Origin: Planctomycetaceae bacterium
Lineage (GTDB): Bacteria > Planctomycetota > Planctomycetia > Pirellulales > UBA7805
Direction: 5' to 3'
Assembly: GCA_902630355.1 (NCBI GenBank)
Contig: CACOUL010000001.1
Coordinates: 62,001 to 126,000 of the forward strand
Length of the DNA stretch: 64,000 nt
The translations under genes were made by a program, and so were the position numbers. This document shows, piece after piece, positions 7,932 to 16,492 of the stretch; within the stretch, counting starts at the first letter, position 1, and every line of letters begins with the position of its first letter. Below the pieces are notes generated by a model that did no database searches, was not told the origin of the DNA, and saw only the letters and a program-made list of their open reading frames with translations.

Positions 7932-9350
7932 ATGTCTCAACCAAACCGACAGAATGAGTGGAAATCGCAGGGATCGGGCGATACTCTGTTCTTCCTCACG
8001 CTCGCAGTACTCGGCGGTACCTACGTGGTTCTCATTCTGCTTCTGCTTATAGCAGATATCGCATACCTTTTCCGCGCACCTATTCAGGAAGAGGTCGTCC
8101 TCGACTTTTTTCAGCGTCGAGACGTAGCTACGGCAGGCGACACGTCCCACTCGGGGGACTATCCGCAATACGCATTAACCATCTGTGCCGGGGAGGGAGA
8201 CCAAAAGCCCGTATTGTTCGATACGACCCGCCCTGAAAACTTCCCCGCGTGGGGAAGTCCCCACCGCGATTTCGGCGGCCCTGGTTCCGGATCAGGTGGT
8301 GGCAGGGCGACGCCACTTCCTAATAATCGCTCGCTCGGAAACATTCTCGTTCCCCCCGGAAACCCTCCCCCCTCGCCAGGCCGGATTCAACTTCATTGGG
8401 AGCAACCCGTCACGCTACGAAAGTTACTCTTTATGGCAGGCGACCGGCCAGTAGCCGTCACGCTTCGCGATCTGGCAGGAAAAGAAATCGCCCTCTCTTC
8501 TCAAGGTGGCAGCGGTCCGGGGTCAGTGCATCAAGTTGCCCCCGCAGCAGACCAGATTACCGATGCGGATATCGAATTTCCGCAAGGTGGCGGAATCGCC
8601 GAAGTTCGCTTTGCCTGGCCCGGAAGACTTCTCTCAAACTGGGAGGTTCGTTCCCCGTGGCTCAGTCGCCTCATCTACAATCCCGTGATCGACGCGCTGG
8701 CAAAGCCCGAGATTCAATACTCGCTTGCTCTCAGCCTGATTAGTTGTACGGTCACCGCCATCATTTCGCTTTGGATTGCCGTCCCACTTGGGTATCTACT
8801 CTCGCGTTTCTCCTTCGCTGGCAAAGGGTTTATTGACGCAATTCTCGATATTCCAATTGTGCTCCCACCCCTGGTGGTGGGACTAAGCTTACTCATCCTC
8901 TTTCAATTCATGCCCTCCAAATTCTCCTCACTGGTGGTTTACCAGGTCCCGGCGGTGATAATCGCGCAGGTCGCCGTCGCGTGCGCGTTTGCCGTGCGAA
9001 CGATGAAAGCCGCGTTTGATCAGATCGATCCACGCTGCGAGCAGGTCGCATTAACCCTCGGATGCAGTCGCGCAGCAGCCTTTTCTCGTGTGGTTCTGCC
9101 TGAAGCCGTCCCCGGCATGCTGACGGCCGGAACCCTTGCCTGGGCGCGCGCCCTCGGTGAATTTGGCCCACTTCTCATTTTCGCGGGGGCGACCAGAAAC
9201 AAAACCGAAGTGCTCTCGACTTCAGTATTTCTCGAGTTAAGCGTAGGCGATTTGGCGGCCGCCGTTTCGATTTCGCTCATCATGATTCTCGCTGCGGTCA
9301 TCGTCCTGGTCCTAACACGCCTCTGGGGAACCAAGACGATCTCGCTCTAA
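7932..9350 (+). CDS. modB: Molybdate-type ABC permease (ModB) with large extracytoplasmic insert
   Basis: 472 residues, about twice a standard ModB (~225). Residues 18-43 form a first membrane helix. Residues about 55-245 are hydrophilic, rich in Gly, Pro and Ser, with beta-like stretches, and should face the extracytoplasmic side. From about residue 255 onward it is an ordinary permease with five membrane segments and the EAA loop around LGCSRAAAFSRVVLPEAVPGMLTAGTLAW, which contacts the ATPase, followed by ARALGEFGPL. It lies 47 bases after modA and 20 before modC, so the three are one transcription unit. The family imports molybdate or tungstate. The insert is not a domain I recognise. Confidence 0.85.
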   Translation: MSQPNRQNEWKSQGSGDTLFFLTLAVLGGTYVVLILLLLIADIAYLFRAPIQEEVVLDFFQRRDVATAGDTSHSGDYPQYALTICAGEGDQKPVLFDTTRPENFPAWGSPHRDFGGPGSGSGGGRATPLPNNRSLGNILVPPGNPPPSPGRIQLHWEQPVTLRKLLFMAGDRPVAVTLRDLAGKEIALSSQGGSGPGSVHQVAPAADQITDADIEFPQGGGIAEVRFAWPGRLLSNWEVRSPWLSRLIYNPVIDALAKPEIQYSLALSLISCTVTAIISLWIAVPLGYLLSRFSFAGKGFIDAILDIPIVLPPLVVGLSLLILFQFMPSKFSSLVVYQVPAVIIAQVAVACAFAVRTMKAAFDQIDPRCEQVALTLGCSRAAAFSRVVLPEAVPGMLTAGTLAWARALGEFGPLLIFAGATRNKTEVLSTSVFLELSVGDLAAAVSISLIMILAAVIVLVLTRLWGTKTISL

Positions 9351-9370
9351 GTCAAAGCAACGCACACGAC

Positions 9371-10072
9371 ATGATTGAACTGAAAAATATTACCGTCTCC
9401 GCAGGCGATTTCACGCTCGCTGATATTTCTCTCACGGTCCCCACGGGTGCTTACGGCATCTTAATGGGAGCGACCGCCGCGGGAAAAACCACGTTGCTCG
9501 AATCGATCGCCGGACTTCAAACGGTGAGGGACGGCGCAATCCATCTGGGCGGAGCGGACGTCACCCAACTGCATCCTGCCGAACGTGATATTGGCTACCT
9601 GCCGCAGGATGGCGCTCTATTCTCAAAAATGAACGTTCGCGATCACCTTGCCTTCTCGCTTGAAGTCCGCGGCGCCGCGAAGGACACGATACGCGACCGG
9701 ATTGCCGAACTATCATCGTTACTCGGCATTGATTATCTACTCAACCGCGGAATCCGAGATTTAAGCGGCGGTGAAAAACAGCGCGTCGCGCTCGGCCGCG
9801 CATTATCTGCCCATCCAAGAACACTCCTGCTCGATGAGCCGCTCAGTGCACTCGACGAAATCACCCGTCAGCAAATGTACGACCTTCTCAAGAACATCCA
9901 AGCACGCATCGGTGTGACAACCCTTCACGTAACGCACCACATCATTGATGCTGAAAATCTCGGTGATACGTTCCTTTATTTGACCGGCGGACGCATACAG
10001 CAACTCGATCTTCCGTCGCTCCGCAACGAACTGAAAAACAAGGGCGGGGTCTCTCCCGCAAACGCCGACTAA
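9371..10072 (+). CDS. modC: ABC transporter ATPase, molybdate type (ModC-like)
   Basis: 233 residues. Walker A is GATAAGKTT with an unusual Ala-Ala in place of the common Ser-Gly pair, Q-loop GYLPQDGALF, signature LSGGEKQRVALGRAL, Walker B TLLLDEPLSALD, and H-loop HVTHH. Length and motifs fit the ModC nucleotide-binding domain, but the C-terminal molbindin (TOBE/MOP) domain of classical ModC (~350 residues) is absent, so feedback by oxyanion binding at that site is not expected. It powers the ModA/ModB pair encoded just upstream and acts on the cytoplasmic membrane face. The gene ends the Mo block; 57 bases separate it from the esterase gene. Confidence 0.88.
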   Translation: MIELKNITVSAGDFTLADISLTVPTGAYGILMGATAAGKTTLLESIAGLQTVRDGAIHLGGADVTQLHPAERDIGYLPQDGALFSKMNVRDHLAFSLEVRGAAKDTIRDRIAELSSLLGIDYLLNRGIRDLSGGEKQRVALGRALSAHPRTLLLDEPLSALDEITRQQMYDLLKNIQARIGVTTLHVTHHIIDAENLGDTFLYLTGGRIQQLDLPSLRNELKNKGGVSPANAD

Positions 10073-10129
10073 TTCGTATAGTTACGTTTCCGCAGAAACG
10101 CTCACTCGCGCCCAACAAGGGAAGGCACC

Positions 10130-11710
10130 ATGTGTCATTTATCACGTTGTTTTTTTAGCACCGCCTGCTTTATATTGTTTTTGTGCGCATCCGCCTCACT
10201 ACCCGCGGATGTTACGCTGCCGAATATCTTTGCCGACCACATGATCTTTCAGCGCGACCAGCCGATTCGCGTCTTCGGTCAAGCTTCGCCGGGTGAGTCG
10301 ATCACCGTCACATTTGCTGGCGAGTCGGGAAGCACAGAGGCTGCGGCGGATGGGCATTGGCGAGTGCAATTACCGGCGGTCGCGGCGGATCGCTCCGCCC
10401 GCACATTAACGGTTAAAGGCAACAACACTGTAACGTTCGAAGACATCCTGGTGGGTGACGTCTGGCTTTGTAGCGGACAATCAAATATGGAGTGGACCCT
10501 CACTAACACTTCCCGCGGCATCAAGGAAATTGCGGCAGCCAATTATCCCGAAGTGAGGCTCTTTAACGTCACCGGACACACGCAGAGTCGGACACCGAAA
10601 AATAACACGACCGGAACTTGGCACCGATGTACCCCAAAAAGCGTGCGCGGTTTCTCGGCAGTCGCATATTTCTTCGGCCGCACACTATATCGGGAATCGA
10701 ACGTCCCGGTCGGCCTGATTGGCACCAACTGGGGTGGCACCCGGATCGAACCTTGGATTCCTAAAGAAGGCTTTGAGGGGATCGAGGAACTCGGCCGATA
10801 CCGTAGCGGATTGGACCGCCTCGACCTGAAAACCCCTCACGGAAAATCAAACCATCGCGATTACCTCCGTCGTGTCGAAAGCTGGCTGGGCGACGCTCAG
10901 ACGAAAATCGACCAGGGAAATCATCCCGGATCACCTCCGTCACCGCCGAGTTTTAGCACCGTTGATGGAGCTACCACAATTTACAATTCCATGGTTCACG
11001 GGATCGCACCCTTCAGCGTGCGAGGTGCGATTTGGTACCAGGGCGAATCCAATGGCGAGGAGGGGGACAGCTACTATCACAAAATGCGGGCGCTGATCGC
11101 CGGCTGGCGTAAGGCGTTTGAAAACCCAAACCTGCTCTTTTATTTCGTCCAACTCGCGAACTGGCAGGCACCGACAGAGGATCCCGCCGGTGGCGACGGT
11201 TGGGCTGCCGTCCGCGATGCGCAGCGGAAGGCACTGAGCATTCCGCACACCGGAATGGCTGTGACCACCGACATCGGCGATGCAGGTGATATTCACCCGC
11301 GAAACAAGCAGGATGTGGGTGACCGGCTCGCCCAATGGGGGCTGCGGGACGTACACCAACGCGATGTGATCCCTTCCGGACCCCTTTTCAAATCGGCCAA
11401 GCAAGAGGGAGATTCGATCCGAATCACCTTCGATCACGTTGGCGATGGGTTGATGGCGGCAACGAAGGATGGTCTCAGTCCACCGCAAGAAGAACGCGAT
11501 GGCAAATTGCGCCGTTTTGCCATTGCCGGAGACGATCAAAACTGGGTTTGGGCCGATGCTGTCATTGATGGCCCGACTGTCGTTGTCTCCTCCCCGGAGG
11601 TGAAACATCCGGTGGCAGTCCGCTACGCCTATTCGATGAATCCCGAGGGCGCCAACCTCTATAACCGAGCCGGACTCCCGGCGTCCCCTTTCCGAACCGA
11701 TGCGTGGTAG
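10130..11710 (+). CDS. Exported sialate O-acetylesterase-like SGNH hydrolase
   Basis: 526 residues with a signal peptide (hydrophobic residues 9-22). The SGNH/GDSL-type family motifs are clear: CSGQSNMEW with nucleophile Ser118, IWYQGESN (the second conserved block) and DIHPRNKQDVGDRL carrying the catalytic Asp and His. The family removes acetyl esters from sialic acids or from plant and algal polysaccharides such as xylan or pectin; planctomycetes carry many copies. GGAAGG lies about six bases before the ATG. The preceding modC gene is unrelated in function and the spacing is 57 bases, so co-transcription is uncertain. The true substrate is not predictable here. Confidence 0.88.
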   Translation: MCHLSRCFFSTACFILFLCASASLPADVTLPNIFADHMIFQRDQPIRVFGQASPGESITVTFAGESGSTEAAADGHWRVQLPAVAADRSARTLTVKGNNTVTFEDILVGDVWLCSGQSNMEWTLTNTSRGIKEIAAANYPEVRLFNVTGHTQSRTPKNNTTGTWHRCTPKSVRGFSAVAYFFGRTLYRESNVPVGLIGTNWGGTRIEPWIPKEGFEGIEELGRYRSGLDRLDLKTPHGKSNHRDYLRRVESWLGDAQTKIDQGNHPGSPPSPPSFSTVDGATTIYNSMVHGIAPFSVRGAIWYQGESNGEEGDSYYHKMRALIAGWRKAFENPNLLFYFVQLANWQAPTEDPAGGDGWAAVRDAQRKALSIPHTGMAVTTDIGDAGDIHPRNKQDVGDRLAQWGLRDVHQRDVIPSGPLFKSAKQEGDSIRITFDHVGDGLMAATKDGLSPPQEERDGKLRRFAIAGDDQNWVWADAVIDGPTVVVSSPEVKHPVAVRYAYSMNPEGANLYNRAGLPASPFRTDAW

Positions 11711-11858
11711 CACAGGTTTGCGGCAATATTCACCCGAATAGGGGGCGAACTTGCCTGAATTTGCCCCCTTAGGTTATCTTGTAGGGCAGAATCGCAAGCG
11801 CGCCGGCGCTCACCGATCAAGTTTACCTTCCCACCTCGGCCGAATCAGAGGCACCTCC

Positions 11859-13193
11859 ATGACGATCCGCAATACATCACGACGAAAATTCATCCAATCG
11901 GGCGCGTTGGCCGCCGCCACTGTTCCATATTTTGCCTGGGCTCAAAAGTCCTTTGCCAACGACTCGGCAAATGATCGCCCTCGAATCGGATGCATTGGAA
12001 CGGGGAGCATGGGAACCTGGGATGCTCGCGACCACGCTAATTATGGCGACATTGTGGCGGTTTGCGATGTCGATACTCGGCATGCGGATCGCGCGAAACA
12101 CGATGAGAAGATCGGGAAGGGCAAAGCGGATACTTACCGGGACTATCGTGATGTTCTGGACAGAAATGACGTCGATATAGTCAGTATCGTCACCCCGGAT
12201 CATTGGCACACGAAAATTGCGATCGAGGCACTCCAGTCCGGCAAGGATGTGTTTTGCCAGAAACCCTTAACTCTGACGCTCGAAGAGAACAAACTGATCC
12301 GGGATGCCTGCCGAAAATACCCAGACCGCACGTTCTTTGTCGGCACCCAACAGAGGAGCAGTCGGCCCCTCTTTTTGCGTGCTGTGAACATGGTGCAGAA
12401 AGGGCTCCTCGGCGACATTAAGAAGGTTACAGTCGGAATCGATGGCGCCCCGACGGGCGGTCCATTCCCCACGGCGGAAGTACCCAAGGAACTCGATTGG
12501 GAGATGTGGCTCGGCCAGGCACCGATGGTCGACTACCGCGAGAAGCGATGCCACTATCAATTCCGTTGGTGGTACGAGTACTCGGGCGGCAAATTTACCG
12601 ACTGGGGTGCGCATCACGTCGATATTGCAACCTGGGCGCTCGGGCAGGATGGCGAGGGCATGGGCCCCGTGGAAATCGACGGGACGTCCGTCAAGCATCC
12701 GGTTCCCTACAAAGAAGGGTTTGCGGAGGTTGATCACTCCTACAACGCATCTCACGATTTCTCAATCCCCTGTCGTTTCGCGAATGGGACCGAAATGATC
12801 GTGACCAGCGCACCGCCGAACGGCGTATTGTTCGAAGGTACCAAAGGCCGGATGTTTGTGAATCGTGGCCGAATTTCCGGAAAGCCAATCGACGAAGATT
12901 GGGATGCCGGGCATTATGGACAAGACGATCTGGCACGACTGTATAAAGGCAAGCCGCACGAAGGCCACAAGCAGAATTTTTATCGCACCCTTCGGGAAGG
13001 CGGCCTGCCGGTTTCGGATGTGTACAGCCATCTCCAGGCGATGAATACGTGTCACCTTTGCACCATTGCGGCGCGAACTGGCAAGAAAATCAAATGGGAT
13101 CCCAAGACCGAACAGATCATGGGCGACGATCATGCTCAATCGTTCGCATCGCGCACCCCACGTGCCGGATACGAGATTCCGCGAGTCGGTTGA
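11859..13193 (+). CDS. Tat-exported Gfo/Idh/MocA-family oxidoreductase
   Basis: About 444 residues from the ATG at 11859, chosen because AGAGG lies upstream and because SRRKFIQSG then forms a proper Tat leader; the frame is open to 11751. The NAD(P)-binding Rossmann motif is IGCIGTGSMG with the acidic end VCDVD. The Gfo/Idh/MocA signature EALQSGKDVFCQKPLTLT contains the conserved Lys, and WGAHHVDIATWALG holds the active-site His region. Such Tat-exported members carry tightly bound cofactor and oxidise or reduce sugars or cyclitols outside the cytoplasm. It follows the acetylesterase in the same direction, consistent with glycan breakdown. The particular sugar is unknown. Confidence 0.88.
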   Translation: MTIRNTSRRKFIQSGALAAATVPYFAWAQKSFANDSANDRPRIGCIGTGSMGTWDARDHANYGDIVAVCDVDTRHADRAKHDEKIGKGKADTYRDYRDVLDRNDVDIVSIVTPDHWHTKIAIEALQSGKDVFCQKPLTLTLEENKLIRDACRKYPDRTFFVGTQQRSSRPLFLRAVNMVQKGLLGDIKKVTVGIDGAPTGGPFPTAEVPKELDWEMWLGQAPMVDYREKRCHYQFRWWYEYSGGKFTDWGAHHVDIATWALGQDGEGMGPVEIDGTSVKHPVPYKEGFAEVDHSYNASHDFSIPCRFANGTEMIVTSAPPNGVLFEGTKGRMFVNRGRISGKPIDEDWDAGHYGQDDLARLYKGKPHEGHKQNFYRTLREGGLPVSDVYSHLQAMNTCHLCTIAARTGKKIKWDPKTEQIMGDDHAQSFASRTPRAGYEIPRVG

Positions 13194-13266
13194 CCCTGAG
13201 TGTAATTCGACAATTTTGCCAATAGTTCCGCTTCTCAGCCCCGCGCATTTGAGATAAAACACTCAC

Positions 13267-14289
13267 ATGCACGAGGACCAAAGTGGAAAACTTCCTCCCG
13301 GACAACAACTGTTGCGACCGGGCCGCTGGCCCACGGTGGGCGAGAAGCCACCTGAAGGTCCGTTTGATCGCTGGACCCTGAGCGTGCGGGGTTGTGTCAC
13401 TCAGCCCAAAACACTATCGCTTGAGCAACTTCTCGCCGAGCCACATGAAGAGCAAGCGATTGATATCCATTGCGTGACTCGCTGGTCGCGGCTCGGTGTT
13501 CCGTTTACGGGAATTCCCCTGGCGCGTTTCCTCTCCCCCGAAGCACTCACCGCCGATGCAAAGTTTGTTTCGTTTGTCGCGCGCAGCGATCGAGGCCACT
13601 CCAGTAGCGTGACCCTCGAGGTAGCGAGAATGTCTCTTCTCGCCTTGTATGCTGAAGGCAAGCCGCTGGCAATCGAATATGGCGGACCGGTGCGGGTCAT
13701 CGTTCCCGGACGCTATTTTTATAAAAGCGTCAAGTGGCTCGAGGCGATCGAAGTACTCTCCGAAGATCAACTCGGATACTGGGAACGCGACGCCGGATAC
13801 CACAACAACGCCGATCCCTGGCAGGAGGAGCGATATCTTGCCAGCGGGATCACCAAACAGCAAGCCAACCGGCTGATTGCCGATCGGGACTTCTCCAGGC
13901 AGGACTTGATGGGGATCGATGCCTCTCACAGACACCTCGAACGCCTCAAAGCCAAGGACGCACTTTTAAGAAACGCGAATTTCACCGGGTCTCAATTAGT
14001 GGAGGCCTGTTTCGATGGCGCTAATCTCGCCAACGCGTGTTTTCGCCGCGCTGACCTGAGTGGCGCCAGTTTTATCGGTGCGGATCTCGAGGGGGCAAAC
14101 CTCGTGGGGGCTAACTTAGCGGGTGCTGACTTAACTGGTGCCTCTCTCTTTGGGGCCGATTTTATCTCTCTCGACGATCGCCAGGAACATGCGACGCTCG
14201 ATGAAAATACCAAGTTATCGGCCAGTCAGATCACTCTGCTCGCCGACCACCAGGAAGCTTTCCTCAAAGACAAGACCACGATGCCATGA
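13267..14289 (+). CDS. Sulfite-oxidase-fold molybdopterin enzyme fused to pentapeptide repeats
   Basis: 340 residues. The first ~200 match the oxidoreductase molybdopterin-binding domain of the sulfite oxidase/YedY group: RWTLSVRG, then [21 protein letters not shown] with C69 as the expected Mo ligand, and [19 protein letters not shown] towards the end of the domain. From about residue 230 to 300 runs a pentapeptide-repeat helix (units such as [25 protein letters not shown]). There is no Tat or Sec leader, unlike YedY/MsrP, so it should act in the cytoplasm. Its ATGA overlap with the PLP enzyme gene shows close coupling. Likely substrates are sulfur oxides or sulfoxides, but none can be assigned. 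Confidence 0.85.
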   Translation: MHEDQSGKLPPGQQLLRPGRWPTVGEKPPEGPFDRWTLSVRGCVTQPKTLSLEQLLAEPHEEQAIDIHCVTRWSRLGVPFTGIPLARFLSPEALTADAKFVSFVARSDRGHSSSVTLEVARMSLLALYAEGKPLAIEYGGPVRVIVPGRYFYKSVKWLEAIEVLSEDQLGYWERDAGYHNNADPWQEERYLASGITKQQANRLIADRDFSRQDLMGIDASHRHLERLKAKDALLRNANFTGSQLVEACFDGANLANACFRRADLSGASFIGADLEGANLVGANLAGADLTGASLFGADFISLDDRQEHATLDENTKLSASQITLLADHQEAFLKDKTTMP

Positions 14290-16061
14290 AGACACCCGAG
14301 ATCTCCGATGCTCAGCGGCGGCTTTCTCCGCGACGCAATTCGTCCGAAGCCAATAATCTTGAGGGCCTGGTTGCCGAGCAGCTCGCGCACTTTTCCATCC
14401 AGCGCAATACCCCGTTCGGCGACCATCTCGCAGCGATTGCAATGCATCTTTACCAAGGCCAGCAGAGCGTGGAGTCGCTTTGGGAGACAACGCTTGCGGA
14501 AATGTCAGAACTCAATTCAAGCGACCGGATCGCCCGTTTCAATGCACTCAAATTCCTGTCTTTTCAGCTGGCGAAAATCCTGGACTCCGTCCAATCTCCG
14601 TTTCGACGATCCTATCAGTCCCTCAACATGAGTGCGGCGACAAAAACGGCTAAGGGCCCGTATCCGATCATCGACAACGTTACGGCGCTGTTCTCCGCCA
14701 CGCCGGTGATTTCCAGAACGGCGACCTATATATACGCCTGCGCCGAATGGATCGAGGACGCTTTCGTCGGCAAAGAGCCGATGCTAGAAATCTACTCGCG
14801 CCTGCTCAATCCCACGAGCATCTCGCTCGCAAATTACATTATCGACTTGGAGACGGATGCCGATGCGACCGACTACCTAGCCTGGAACTACAGCAGCGGC
14901 ATGGCCGCGATCGATGCGACGCTTTCCCATCTGCTCGGCCGCGATGACATCCTGATAACGAGTCGCAATATCTACGGGGGTGCACATCAATTAATACACG
15001 ATTGGTTTGCAAAACCCGGCAACCTTGCGGTTGCAGTCGAAACATTTGACGGTTTCACGGCAGCGGACTTTACGCAGTGTTACGAACAAGCCCTCGATAA
15101 ATACGCCGATCGCGTTGTGCAGGGTCGCCGGATTTACCTCTACCTTGAGTCACCGTGCAATCCTCACGGATACGTCCTCGACGTCCCGGCAATCTGCAAG
15201 GCGGCCCACGACCGCGGCGTCCGCGTCATGCTCGACGCCACCGTCGGCACACCATTCCTTCATCGGCCACTCGCTCACCCGAAACCGGACCATCGTCCCG
15301 ATTTCTTGATCCATAGCTACACAAAAGACCTTTCGGGATCGGGAAGTGTGATCGCAGGCTGCGTTATCGGACGCAACGAAGACATGTTTCTCCCGAAGGG
15401 CTTTGATGACGGCACGCGTAAATGGAGCGACACAATGTTCTGGAATGTCTATTACGTCAAAGGCGCGTTCCTGAGTGCCGATGCCGCGTTTGAGGTGATC
15501 CAGGGAATTCGCACCCTCGATGTCCGCATGCTTCGAAAATGCATTAATACGATCGTGCTAGCCCGGTATTTAGACGCACATCCCGCTATCACGGTCCAAT
15601 CCAACGCACTTCGTGCCAACGACAATCATGCGCTCGTCTCAAAGTTATCTTATCTGGGACTCTCCGCACCGCTCTTTACAATTGACCTGGGCAACCTTCC
15701 CCGCAGTTGTTTCCAGCGGTTTTTCGATTCGCTCTCACCGGTGTTCAGTCACATGATTAGCCTCGGTCAGTCCAACACGATCGTCAGCTGCCCATCCTTG
15801 ACCACACACTCGGAACTCGATGAGGCCGCCCTTCGGGATGCAGGCCTGACACCAACGACGATCCGCTTTTCGATTGGTGATGAAGACCCGCTCGATCTGA
15901 TTGCACACCTCAAGGCGACGGCCCATGCGACCATCGATGCGCATGTACCCGGATTCAGCGACCAGTTCCTCGATGAGGCAGCAACTGCAGACCTCGTTCG
16001 CAATTGTTACCTCGCAACGCACGAGTCGTTCATCGAGAACCGCTTGGATTGTCTGGTGTAA
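14286..16061 (+). CDS. Cys/Met-metabolism PLP-dependent enzyme with N-terminal extension
   Basis: 591 residues versus about 400 in cystathionine gamma-synthase/lyase and O-acetylhomoserine sulfhydrylase. From about residue 140 the fold-type I pattern is clear: YSRLLNPTSISL, WNYSSGMAAIDATL, the loop RNIYGGAHQLI, ESPCNPHG, VMLDATVGTPF, and SYTKDLSGSGS with the Schiff-base Lys. The first ~130 residues are helical-looking and unmatched. The final 30 residues also extend beyond the core. It starts inside the stop codon of the molybdoenzyme gene (ATGA), so the two products are probably made together. A C-S bond-forming or -breaking reaction is expected; the precise substrate is unknown. Confidence 0.83.
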   Translation: MKTPEISDAQRRLSPRRNSSEANNLEGLVAEQLAHFSIQRNTPFGDHLAAIAMHLYQGQQSVESLWETTLAEMSELNSSDRIARFNALKFLSFQLAKILDSVQSPFRRSYQSLNMSAATKTAKGPYPIIDNVTALFSATPVISRTATYIYACAEWIEDAFVGKEPMLEIYSRLLNPTSISLANYIIDLETDADATDYLAWNYSSGMAAIDATLSHLLGRDDILITSRNIYGGAHQLIHDWFAKPGNLAVAVETFDGFTAADFTQCYEQALDKYADRVVQGRRIYLYLESPCNPHGYVLDVPAICKAAHDRGVRVMLDATVGTPFLHRPLAHPKPDHRPDFLIHSYTKDLSGSGSVIAGCVIGRNEDMFLPKGFDDGTRKWSDTMFWNVYYVKGAFLSADAAFEVIQGIRTLDVRMLRKCINTIVLARYLDAHPAITVQSNALRANDNHALVSKLSYLGLSAPLFTIDLGNLPRSCFQRFFDSLSPVFSHMISLGQSNTIVSCPSLTTHSELDEAALRDAGLTPTTIRFSIGDEDPLDLIAHLKATAHATIDAHVPGFSDQFLDEAATADLVRNCYLATHESFIENRLDCLV

Positions 16062-16106
16062 TGGAAAACGATGAGATGCCGAACAGCGAACTCGTTTGCC
16101 TTCACC

Positions 16107-16382
16107 CTACGGGGCTGTCTCATACATTGCAGCCAGGCAAAGCACAAAAAGAGCCAACGCCGATCCCGTGAAGACGACCATCACTTGTACGATCTTCCAC
16201 TCACGTGCGTGGACGCAACCGATAATAAACCCACCGACAGGCGTTAACAGCACCGACAGGACTGCTAAAAGAAAGGCGCGATGCCTCAACGCCGAAACGA
16301 CCTGGACAATCCAGCAGAAGAGCAGTCCGCTAAGACACGCCCAAAAGAGCCAGTCTGTGATATCAAGGAATGCAATTGCCAT
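16107..16382 (-). CDS. Small three-helix membrane protein, unknown function
   Basis: A 91-residue frame from the ATG at 16382 (a GTG at 16436 would add 18 residues). It has three clear hydrophobic segments: roughly residues 10-30, 36-54 and 66-86, separated by short charged loops (SALRHRAF and HAREWK). There is no recognisable family motif. It is alone between two convergent and divergent neighbours, and no strong Shine-Dalgarno site is seen, but the strand-consistent hydrophobic pattern argues for a real gene. The opposite-strand frame over the same bases has no such pattern. Confidence 0.5.
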   Translation of the reverse strand: MAIAFLDITDWLFWACLSGLLFCWIVQVVSALRHRAFLLAVLSVLLTPVGGFIIGCVHAREWKIVQVMVVFTGSALALFVLCLAAMYETAP

Positions 16383-16492
16383 CGGACACGCTCGCTCGCT
16401 GTCGATTCTCCAATGATCGATGCTGCACACAGCCACATCACAACCGATGCTGTCCTATTTTAATTCAAAACGGCGACCTGTCACGCGTTTTT

